Source: Streblospio benedicti (taxonomy: Eukaryota > Annelida > Polychaeta > Spionida > Spionidae). Taken from it: a stretch of 64,000 bases of DNA. Both the position numbers and the translations under genes were made by a program. Location: contig JAGTTF010000035.1 in assembly GCA_019095985.1 (NCBI GenBank), positions 1 through 64,000 on the forward strand, written 5' to 3'. Of this stretch, positions 33,100 to 43,498 are shown in pieces; the first letter of the stretch is position 1; every line of letters begins with the position of its first letter. A model generated the notes under the pieces. The model saw nothing but the letters and a program-made list of their open reading frames with translations. It searched no databases and was not told the origin of the DNA.

Positions 33100-36081
33100 C
33101 GTGTGGCGACACACCCGGTCATTGGATTGGATAACCCGACCGAACGACGCATGGATGAGCGTAGACCTTCACGGATGTTCCTGATCTCACCACCGGGTGA
33201 GGGAATGGAAGTCCGTGGCGAAACCAATGTGACCGGACCACGGGTGCTCTCAGGCTCACCACCGGGTGAGGAGGGGGGAGCACCGTGGTATGAACGTGGC
33301 AACCGCTGAGCTGGATCTGGCGAACTCGGGCGGAAACGGTGCTTATGCGCCCCCTTCCAGGGGACCTCTGGGCCGTTCCGCTGAGGTATCCAGACCTGCT
33401 GCAAACCTGTGGGCAGTCCGAACTGGTGTGCCCTGGCGCTCCGAACATTTGCGTGGGCCGCTAACTCGATCGAGAACATTACGTTTAGGCCTAAGACCTG
33501 CAGTGTCTGGGGCCAATGACGTGATATCAGTCTCGAGTGGCGGGCCGACAACCTTGGACAACCGTATGCACTTGGTGGACTTGTTTGATACGGGCGATGA
33601 AGCTGGTGACTCTAGTCGTCCGGCCTCCCCTGAGAGACAACCACCTAGGGGCGGAAGTCTGCCTTCTGGGGGTAGCAAATGCAGGTGACGCTGGTACACC
33701 AGGTGTGCGCACCAACCGTGATAACCATGACCGCCGGGGACTGCCGAACTTCAGAACAGCAATGTTCCGGGGTAGCCTGGTTTCCCCAGCCGTGTCAGGA
33801 TACCCGCGATTCCGGGACGGTAGTGTGTACACGCCTCCTGGAGCTTCCGTGCTCCAGGACGGGGGACATGAGATATGGAACTCGTTCTCCATCCATTGAG
33901 TTCCATGGACAACCTCGCAATTCTGGAGCCTCCCTGCTCCTGGATAGCCTTCATCTGGCAACCACGGGGTTGCCAGGTGCCGGTACTACCGAGTTCCGGA
34001 CAAATTCTAATGGAAATGATGATGAAACCCCTTCCACCAGGACTCTACCAGAAGTGTGGTGCTGGCAATGTGGCCGTTATGGTCACTCTGATAGGCACTG
34101 CCCTGGTCTGAGTACAGTGGAAGCGGGTACAACCATGGCTCGTGAACCTCTGGCATGTGAGTCACCCCCGGGTGGTTCCGTCATTGGTTCTGGGCCGGAA
34201 ATGAGAACCGCCATCAATGGGAACCTTAATGGTGTGGCTGCGTCTGGTACTCAGGGGAACCCCTTCAGACAGAGTAGTACGGGGGATGCAGAAGTGAGAT
34301 TTCTAGGTTGGGTAGAGTATAACGCTCAAGCCCTGATCAGATATCCCCACTGCCCCACTGTGCGCTACTATGGTACTGTTGCTGGGTTCAAGCCTGGGCG
34401 GCTAGATGAACTGCCACACATCGAGGTGGGACACCAGGGTCCTCTAGCTTGGATACTGTCTGTACACACGGTACAACAGCTAATGCTGGAGGAACTCCAC
34501 GGCTACAAACCTGAGTTTCAGGACCTATGCAAGGATGGACACAACCGCGAGGTTGTGATGTACCTAGCGTGTCTAAAGGCTCGTTTTTGTAAGTTGGTGG
34601 CGCCCATTGATCTGGCCACGTTCGACCTTGTCTGGGACAGTCTGTTGGAGATCGTAACTGGTTGGCAGGACGAAGTCTTGCAGACCGGACGCGGTCACCC
34701 TGACATCCCGGACCATTCGGTAAACAGACGTCCAAAAAGGCGGGTAATGGCCCCTCCACGGTTAAGGACAGTAGGCACACCACCCCGTGATACGTCACCC
34801 GGAAGTTGTGTCTCAAGTCCCCAGTCCGTGAGGCGAGCTATCTCCTGTAATTTGGATCCTGTCCGCCGTACCACGTCCGTTCGATCCAGGGCTAGATCCG
34901 TGCGTCCGTCCACTGTAGAGGCAAGACCTGTGGTTCCATCCGCGGGTCCGACTCTTATGGATAGATGTAGTTCCCGCTATCTCCGGGCACCCTACGTGGG
35001 TGCCGCACGAGACCACGAGGAACGAGTCAAGCGATCTGCCCAACCAGAGTCCTCTGATTCATCAGACTCAGAGGATGATGGTCCTAGGGTGCCAAGGAAA
35101 CGTTATCAAACTGCCGTCCGGGTAGGGTCACATGTGGGGAGTGTGAGTTTTAAGGATAGGATCAAATCCTTTCCTAAATTTGCACAACCCCGACCAGACC
35201 AGTCCTGGACGGATTACCTACACGGCCTAACACGAGTGCTCAGGCAACATTGCGTGCCCACCTCGGAGTGGGCTGTATGGTTGGCAGACAGGCTGCAGGG
35301 CAAGGCCCACAGCCTATTGGTGAACTTGGAGGATGAACAGCTCGATAGCTGGGACTGTCTAGTGTCTGCTATGAACGCCCAGTTCAATGTGACCCAGGAC
35401 AGTGCCGCGGCTAGGCAGGATTTGATGACCCGAAAGCAGGGAAAAGGGGAAACCGTAGCCGACTTCATAAACGGCCTTCAATTGCTGGCAAGGCGGGCTT
35501 ATGCAAATAACCTGCCCAAACGGCAAGAGGTCATTATGGACAGGCTGCGGGATGGACTTGCTACCCCCTCGCTGCGTCATGTATTTGATGCCTGTGAGGA
35601 GGAGGCAGTACCATTGCCCTTTTTGGAACTGCAGCACCGCTTGATCCACCGGGAGAGCCGGGATGAGCCTGAGCGCTATAGGTCTCAGTTGCTTAACCAG
35701 GGCACTCCCAAGGATCCGAAACCGAAACCGAGTGGGAAGCCCCAGGCTTCAGGGGATACCGTTCTCCTGTGCGAGGCTTTGAAGGGCATGCAACTCAAAA
35801 GTCGTGGCTCTGCTCGAGGCGCTGGGCGGCGGGGGCCGCGGTGCCACCAAAAACCCTACCTCTGGCTCGTCCACCAGGGGTCAGGGAAACTTGTAAGACA
35901 AAGTGTTGAGCCGCAAACACTTCGGGACAATGAGCATGGCGGCCGGCCTGAACTTCCGTGGGTGGGGCATGTAGACTCAGTCCATCCTCTGACTGGGTCC
36001 GTGGCCCACCGGAAGAGTATCATGGCTGATGGACAACCTGGTAGGGAAAAGCTCTCGCAGAGTGATTCTTTTGACCTGTGA
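33100..36081 (+). pseudogene. Gag region of the Gypsy element
   Basis: The long block 33,679-36,081 carries a CCHC zinc knuckle at 34,060-34,101 (C-x2-C-x4-H-x4-C in CWQCGRYGHSDRHC). An Arg/Ser/Pro-rich linker with acidic patches follows, then a capsid-like Retrotrans_gag domain at about 35,145-35,680 including WTDYLHGLTRVLRQHC, WLADRLQGKAHSLL and ETVADFINGLQLLARRAY. The knuckle lies upstream of the capsid domain, the reverse of the usual order. The upstream stretch 33,100-33,680 is GC-rich leader or N-terminal gag. A fossil; no function is claimed. Confidence 0.75.
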
Positions 36082-36270
36082 TTCACGTGGATATCCAAAA
36101 GTGCAGCCAGGAGACCTCTTTGGGGACGCGAGGAGAGTCTTGGGCGGGGTATGACGTCGCACGGTATCAGTCCTGGGACAAGTGGGCACGACTCACGGGT
36201 GTGCCAACTCATGGGACAACGGCGTCCCATGGGTCTTTGGGTAGTACAACACTGCCATATGTGAAAGTAA

Positions 36271-39200
36271 TGTGCCTTTGATGATACAAGCATGAAATTT
36301 GGCACAATGCTAAAGCATCACCTTAGGATGAGATTTGGATATAGGGACATTCTAAATTTTGCCTATGGTCAAAATGGCGGCCATTTTCCAAAATGGCCGT
36401 TCTCATGCAATGTGCTATATAGGATTGGTATGGGTATAACTAAATTTAATTATTTTAGGAGCATATTAATGGTATTATTTGACTGAAATTTATTTTAGAA
36501 CAGCAATTTAAGATGACAAAACATGCATAACATACTTATTCTGTCTTAGTAATCCACAAAATATGTATTTTTGTACGTTCATATGAAGTAGAACGCATTT
36601 ATTCTGTCTGTTTAGTTGACAAAACGTGCATTTTTTTATTTCTATTACACGTTTATATGAAGTCCATGAACAAAGGTAATATTTATTAAATCAAATCAAT
36701 ACAGTATTTTATATATACACATTCTATATGGATTGATAGTGTTTCTCTGTTGTCTAGCACTACTCTCTTGTACACTCTCCACCGCAGTAGCATAGAGCTG
36801 TGCATTGTAGTGCGGCCTTCACACACTTGCACTGTCCTCTGCAGCTCTTCTTGCAGCCACATCGAAGCAGCTGCCGGCATGCTTCAGTTGCTTCTGGTAA
36901 GGTTGTCCAGTGTATATCCCAGCCATTATCACTGTGAACCCACCCCCATTCACTTGGTGACGGGAGCTCTGGTCTGCAAACCATCATCTGGCCCCAGCAG
37001 AAACCAGCTTGATATGCAGCTCTCCTAATGTGCTGTTTAAGAGCTTCTCGAGTCGGTGGGAGTGCATCTATGGATCTGCCATTTTGCGTGAACAGATGCT
37101 TGCGAGCCTCATTGACATGTCCGTAGCTGCTGGTGCGATCATAGAGCAGGACAACAAGCGCTCCAATTCATCCATGTAGTCATCTATGATTGAAGGGGTT
37201 GGGGTAGCAGCCAATGCACAGAATGCTGCAGTAACATTCGTTACACCATCACAGGCTTTTCAGGTTTCCCATGCTGTTTTTTACCCCTGCCACCAAAGCT
37301 TGATACATTGTCACACCCAGTCAAGGCATGGAAGAATGGCAACCCTCTGCACTTGTTTGGTCCCAATGCTGCTGCCATCTCGTGGGCTGCCAAGAACCTG
37401 AAGTTCTTTCCTGTGCCAAAAGCAACCCAGAGCTCATCAATTTGTAGATGTTCAGCTGCTGCCACAGCAAGAATAACAACATCTGTGTCAACTGTACGGA
37501 TTAATACCTTGGTGCAACCATGCCTCACTGCGTCTTCAACATGGAGTAGTATTCTGGTGTCTGCCTCCTCATGGGTGCATGGGGCAAGACCAGCAACATC
37601 TCGGGGCTGTGTACAAAGCACATCTTTGTGGTGTGTGCTGATGATTTGTTTTTCTGTCTCTGTGTTTGTTATTCTTGTGGCCAGGAATTCAAACAGTTCC
37701 ACCTTGTTTTCATCTATACGGAGAAAGGCCTGCCAGTTTCCAGGGATGGAGCTAGAAGGCTCCACGCGTCTTCGGATACCTTTACCCCTCTTCTTCCTAG
37801 TGTCTGCTTTCAAACTGTCTTGAAGGTATTCATCCCAGACAATATCCACTCTGCTTGTGTGCTGAAGCTGTGATGTGATGTATGGTAAGAACACTTGTGA
37901 TGCATACTCAGAGAAAGTCTTTGCATTGCAAGGTGCCAGCATATTGACAATAGCTGCTCCATCAAGGATCATGACTTCAACAGCAGTAGTGCAAGATGGA
38001 GTATCCCCTGAAGGTGTCAGATCTTCCAAGCATTCAACAAGATCAGACTTTGTTCCAAGTCGTAGCTTGCCCATATTCGATAAGGATGGGGGACAAGCTT
38101 GGTTCTCGTGTGCAAAGAATTCATCGAGATCTCCATCACGTGTTTGAGATGCAATGAACAACCTAGAGAACAGGGAACAGTCATTCTTGAGGGACGACAC
38201 CTGCAGCTGTGTTTTGGACTTCTCTCTGACTGGAGGTTTACTGAAGAGAGGCAAGTTGTTTCTTTTGATTGGGTCAGTGATGGGCTTTGTCTGGTTAACA
38301 AGCCTCTCGTTGACAAATGTCTCATACTGCTCTTGTCCAAGTTTTTCAATTTGTCGTACAGTGGTGATTATTGCAGGGTCAGCCAAGTCTCTGTTGTCTA
38401 GCACCAAGAGATCTTTGCTGTCATCACAGAAGGGGTTTCCCATCTCTTTTATGACACTAGTGAGGGCTTTTACATCTCGGGCAAAGGCTAGCTGTACATT
38501 CTTTGTTTCCTCGTGGTGCTTGAGTTCAGTGGTCTTCGTTCTCATCTCTGCTGTGGTTTGGAACTCGAGAATCAGTCTGGCCATTTCTGGGCCAGACACC
38601 ATCCAGCGACGCAAAGCTGCAGGATTCTCTGTCAAACCCACTGCTCCTCCATCTCCTTTCACAGATGCATTGTTCTGCTCATGAGCTTGGTCAATAGCTA
38701 TAGCAGAGAATGCACGTGTTGTCTTTTTCACAGTGAAGTTGCCAGCAAGAAACTCTGTGAAAACACTTGGATGCTTGCTCTCCAGTGTTACCATGTCCCG
38801 CAGGTGAACTGGGACCCATCTCGCATAGTTTATATGGTCCAAGGCAAAGAACCAGGGTACAAGCTTGCTCAGGGAATCTATGTACAGCATGAAGTTTCCT
38901 TCACGTACCGATCGCACATAAATGAAGAATGCCAATTCCAGTTGCAGTATAATAAACCAGAACTGGAACTGTGGACTTGCATCAATCTGCTCAGCACACC
39001 AGTCATCTAATGACATTGGATCCTGACCCTCATCTACTCTGCTGGTATATTGTTGGTAGGCTTGCTGCAGAAGAAGGTAGAGGCTACTAGCTGTGACCTG
39101 GTGAGCTCGACGTGTACGTGTCACATGGGCACCTTTCAGGAGGGAATTTGCAGTACCAGTTGTAGCAACCCCTGCAAGCACTAGAGCACCTGTCCAACCA

Positions 39201-40342
39201 CTGCCGTTCAAAAGGTCACTGAGGGTTTTCTCTGCTGTCATCTCAATATGGAGTCCACCAAAGAGGATGACAAAGTGATTTTCTCCATGTGTTTGTGGCC
39301 ATCTCCACTGGATCTGTTTGGCAATTGTGTACAATGGCTGATCAACCGTGATGATGGGGATCTGGCCAGGATTCAGTTTATTTACTGCTGCCCGAATAAC
39401 ATCCATTGAGTGACGAATCATAGCCACAGACTTCGCCTGGTCATAGAAGAGAGGCAGCAATGAGGTGAGGGCCACATTACATTCTGGTTCCTCTGGAATG
39501 GGCTGCTTGCTGGCATGGTATGCAGCCCATGACACAGTCTCGTCTCCCTGAAGTGGTGTGTCTGAGGTTACTATCTTCTTCATCTGCTCCAACCACCTGT
39601 TATATAGCAAGAGTCTATATTATCATTACATAACTGATAATGAAAGGTACATACATATTGAGTAGTTCAGGCACACATATAATTTTATGCAGATCAAACC
39701 CAAACAGTGTCTATATCGTAAATGTTTATGTTTGCTTTCAATTACCTGTATTCGATCTCCATAGCTTGTGGAATCAGTTGACAGTCACTTCGGTTGGGAC
39801 CTGCCAGCTTGGGCACACCTAGATCGTGTTTTCCCAGAAACACAGGAGGTACAGTGGTGTACGACTCTCCCTTCTCTTCATAATATGGCCACCATAGATA
39901 TTTAATCTCAGTTGATTGTGAAGTAAATGAATAGCATGTGCACAGTATTTAATTTTATATTTGCTTACACACTATATTGTGTTTTGCACCTAGCAGCTAT
40001 GACAGGACTAAGTCTGAACTTCTTTGGAGGTTGAATTTACAATTCATTGCCGCCATATTGGAAAATGGCCGCCATTTTGGCCAGTGGAGGGATATGAAAT
40101 GTCTTTATTTAATCCTTATTTAGTCATATATATAATTATATGTTCACTAAATTGTGTTTTGCACCTAGCAGATATGATGGACTGAGTCTGAAGGTTGAAC
40201 TTAGAACTTATGGCCGCCATTTTGGAAAATGGCGGCCATTTTGGCCATGGGAAGAATCTGGAATGTCCCTATATCCAAAAATCTCTCAAAGGGTATGTCC
40301 TAACTGTGTGCCAATTTTCATGCTTGTATCATCAAAGGCACA
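36271..40342 (-). mobile_element. Academ-like DNA transposon, 4.07 kb, one large gene
   Basis: Terminal inverted repeats of ~130-145 bp begin TGTGCCTTTGATGATACAAG at both ends (left 36,271; right 40,342, reverse-complemented). They share GGATATAGGGACATTC and end in palindromic AAAATGGCSGCCATTTT clusters. Just inside the right end, a ~140-bp block is present twice (39,968-40,110 and 40,143-40,280). A single large minus-strand gene fills the interior. No matching short target duplication was found, because the left flank is the first Gypsy element and the right flank is the second. Academ is chosen because its transposases are described with a Cys-rich finger and an XPG-type nuclease; the superfamily call is inference from motifs seen here. 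Confidence 0.72.
36760..39880 (-). pseudogene. Academ-like transposase with XPG/FEN-like nuclease and Cys-rich tail
   Basis: An upstream exon ends with QLIPQAMEIEY and donor GTAAT at 39,745; a 149-bp intron follows; the main exon runs from 39,596. The 789-codon main frame (39,610-37,241) has no stop. It contains DQPLYTIAKQIQWRWP, FGGLHIEMTAEKTLSDLL, HVTRTRRAHQVTASSLYLLL and GDGGAVGLTENPAALRRWM, hallmarks of a protein family abundant in invertebrate genomes. Near residues 678-775 come CTHEEADTRILLH, VLIRTVDTDVVILAV and HALTGCDNVSSFGGRGKK. The acidic spacing and the GCD...GRGKK segment resemble the E-x-EA, D-x-D and helix-hairpin motifs of XPG/FEN1 nucleases. After a frame slip near 37,270, further conserved sequence (FCALAATPTPSIIDDYMDEL) and a C-terminal cluster with nine Cys (CGCKKSCRGQCKC...CTALCYC) continue to 36,763. 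So it is nearly whole but broken late in the gene. Confidence 0.75.
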
Positions 40343-40639
40343 AAACTACCTAAATTTTTTCCAAAACTTTCTTTTCAAAAAAATATCTAATTTTATACAA
40401 TATTTACAATTAACAATAATGTTTCATAATTATATATGTTACACCTAACCATTAGATAATAAAAACTATATCATACATAATCAAACTCAAACATTGCACA
40501 TGAAAATGTCTTTAACATTACATCACAGACATAAAAATCAACTAAATACCACTTTTTACTATTTGTCTACACAAATAAATTTCAATTATACAATGTCCAA
40601 TGTCGAAATTCCAATATCAAAATTCAATATAGCATTAAC

Positions 40640-41110
40640 ACTCTTCTATGTAACTCCATCTAAGCAATTTGTTAATAATAATTTAAATAAACAAACATTG
40701 CGCAATAGCATATTCAATGTTATATTAATCATATTCAAATACATGTTAATGTCCATGAATCTTTGATACAATTCAACAATAAAATCCATAGTAATGTTCC
40801 AAGATTTGTAGTTCACAATCCCATATTTGTTATCTTCTGAGGTGCACACTTTTAACTGGTCACCACTTTTAAGAGATACAATGATGTAGTTTGAATTACC
40901 AAATTTTATATTGTTAAGACCAAAATCTGAAGGAATAATAAAATCAGTCAAAAGAGCTTTTGGTTTATCAAAAGTTTTAAATGTAATGAATTTGGAAGAA
41001 GGATTCTCATCTACCACTTGATCATGAATCTCATTTTCAGAACAAAACAAAAATGATTGAACGCTGTCTTGAAAATCAACTGAGTCATATGTCTGTTGAT
41101 GATCTGACAT
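40640..41110 (-). other. Unassigned minus-strand coding-like segment at the end of the Gmr1-like fragment
   Basis: A fairly regular reading frame includes FITFKTFDKPKALLTDFI and LKVCTSEDNKYGIVNYKSW. I do not recognise it. It could be 3' sequence of this LTR element or a separate insertion. The 300 bp to its left (40,343-40,640) are AT-rich and empty. Confidence 0.35.
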
Positions 41111-41169
41111 GATGATATCAACATTTGCCTCAAACGAACTAGGATGAGAAGACAAGCCCTCATCATAAG

Positions 41170-41313
41170 AATCCACATGTTCTCCAGGTATAGTGGAAGG
41201 ACTGGACGTGCCCTCATGAGATGAATCCAAAGATTTCCCAGGTGAACTGGAAGGACTGGACGTGCCCTCATTAAACAAATCCAAATATTTCCCAGACGAA
41301 CTGGAAGGACAGG
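41170..41313. repeat. 54-bp minisatellite, 2.7 copies
   Basis: Units start at 41,170, 41,224 and 41,278, each with AATCCA...CCCAGG...CTGGAAGGACTGGACGTG. The unit is a multiple of three, giving an 18-residue Ser/Pro/Gly-rich repeat on the minus strand. It begins right after the integrase zinc-binding region. Confidence 0.85.
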
Positions 41314-43498
41314 ATTGGGATTTGGTTTGCCAACCACTTGACAAGTATGGCAAGATCTACAAAATTTAACAACATCCTTCCTTATACCAGGCCAATAAAA
41401 ATGAACAGATACTTTCTGATAAGTATTGTTTATGCCCAAATGACCTGATAAAACATTCTCATGTGCCAGCTTTAGAATTTCAGATCTATAAGACTTTGGC
41501 ACAACAATCTGGTGTCTGATAGCCCAATCTTCATCAGAATTTACATCTGGTGGTCTCCACTTTCTCATCAGAACACCATGTTTCTCATAATAACAAACAG
41601 GATTCTGTGACACTTCATCATAATCAACAGCCATGGAAAATAATTTAGAAATTTCTGGGTCTTTTTGTTTGTTCAGCAATCATTTCTGACCTAGAAAATA
41701 TTTTATTTTCACAAGGCAACTCATCAAATGACTCAGAATTTTTCTCAGAGGTTTCGACATTAGAATTTTCCTTGTCTTTTAATTTCAAGCTCATGGATCG
41801 TGTCACAGCACAAACAGGATAAATTCCAGGAACTTCCTTTTCAATTGGATCAACATGTGATTCCAGAGAAGGATTTTCAGTCACAATAGGATCTGCAAAC
41901 ACTTTCTTGCCTGCAAGGTCATTGCCAAGAATAACCTGTATACCATCACAATCCATTTTTTTTCTAACACCCATTGTTACATGTCCTGACACAAGATCAG
42001 TGGACAAGTACAACTTATGAAGAGGTGCAATACTATAATCATCTTCAAACAGACCCTTAACAAGTGCACCTAAACCAGTGTCTGTTTCATTTGTGAATGG
42101 CAAAACATCTGCCAAAATTACAGACTGGAGTGCCCCAGTGTCTCTCAAATATTTAATTGGTTTAGCATCCTTCATATCACTTGAAAGTGAAACAAAACCA
42201 TCATGAATGAATGGCTCAAAACCCTCCATATTTGGTTTACAGGGGAATTCAATTTCTTAACAAATCCACAAAAAGTACTAGATCCAACATTTTGTTCACA
42301 AATGGGGCTTGGCTCATTCTCCAAAGTACAAAGTGAGTTTGAGTTAGACTCATCCTCCAAATCACAAAATGAGTTTGAATTAAACTCTTCCAAATCAAAA
42401 ATGAGTCTGAGCCAAAAGCCTCCTCCAATCCACTAACAGAACTAGACTCTTCAGTAGGTTTACAAACAGAGTTAGAATCTTTAACAAGTGTGTCATGCAC
42501 ATCCTTCACAAAATTGGATACAGTTCCAAATTTAGAAACAAAGTTTACAGTAGTTCTACCTGTAATTTTTCTTTGTTCCTTATTTTTCAATAGAGGACAG
42601 TCAAATTTCATATGACCTGGCTCTTTACTATCACTTGACGTCTTATTTTCTGACTGACTCTTGTTTTTTGCTTGACTATTTTGCTTGAAATTTCAGAAGA
42701 ATTAGGATTCTTATTTGTAAATGATTTTGAGGTTTGCCAGAAAAAAACTTTGTGTGTCAAAGCATAGTCATCAGCTAGTCTAGCTGCATTATCCAATGTG
42801 TCTGCACTCTGTTCATCTATATATGTTTTCACATCAGATTGTATGCATCTTTTAAATTCTTCAATCAAAACTATCTGGCGCAATTTATCAAAATTTTTCC
42901 TCAATCTTTCTAGAATTACACCAGCGATCAAACAACTGTTCCTTAGTTCTGGCAAACTCAACATAAGTTTGGTCATTTCTTTTTCCCAATTTCTGAACTT
43001 CTGGCGATATGCCTCAGGCACCAATTCATACCCTTTTAAAATCAAGGTCTTCACTGTATCATAGTTTGAAGCCTGATCAACCGAAAGTTGTGTAAAAATT
43101 CCCTAGCCTTGCCAGATAGAACACTCTGTAAGAGCATAGTTCAATTTTCCTTAGGCCAATTCAGATTTTTTGCTACTTTTTCAAAGTGCAAAAAGTACTG
43201 GTCAACCTCCTTTTTCTTGAAATGGGGGTACCAGTCTAATATGTTTGGTTACATCAAATTTCTTTTCTAAGGCCTCAAATTTGTCTGAATCTTGTTTTTA
43301 ATCTAAGTTTTTCAAGTTCTAGCTTTTCTTTTTCTAGTGCCTGTTGCATTTCAATTTTTCCCTATCTGCTTGTCTTTGCAGTTCTAATTTTTTTCCCTAT
43401 TAGTCCCCCTGCTTATGTCACTCCCGTGTGAAGTCCGTGTTAATATGTGACACCATACATTTTTTTAATCGTCTTGACCTACTGATAAAAAATCTTCG

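Noticed and set aside
32819-35650. Minus-strand open frames opposite the Gypsy gag region
   Set aside because: Shadows of GC-rich coding on the plus strand; no conserved motif.
36686-36880. Independent small Cys-rich gene near 36,760-36,987
   Set aside because: It is the C-terminal Cys cluster of the Academ-like transposase, downstream of the frame slip.
37308-39010. Plus-strand open frames of 90-176 codons opposite the Academ-like transposase
   Set aside because: Antisense shadows of a long conserved minus-strand gene.
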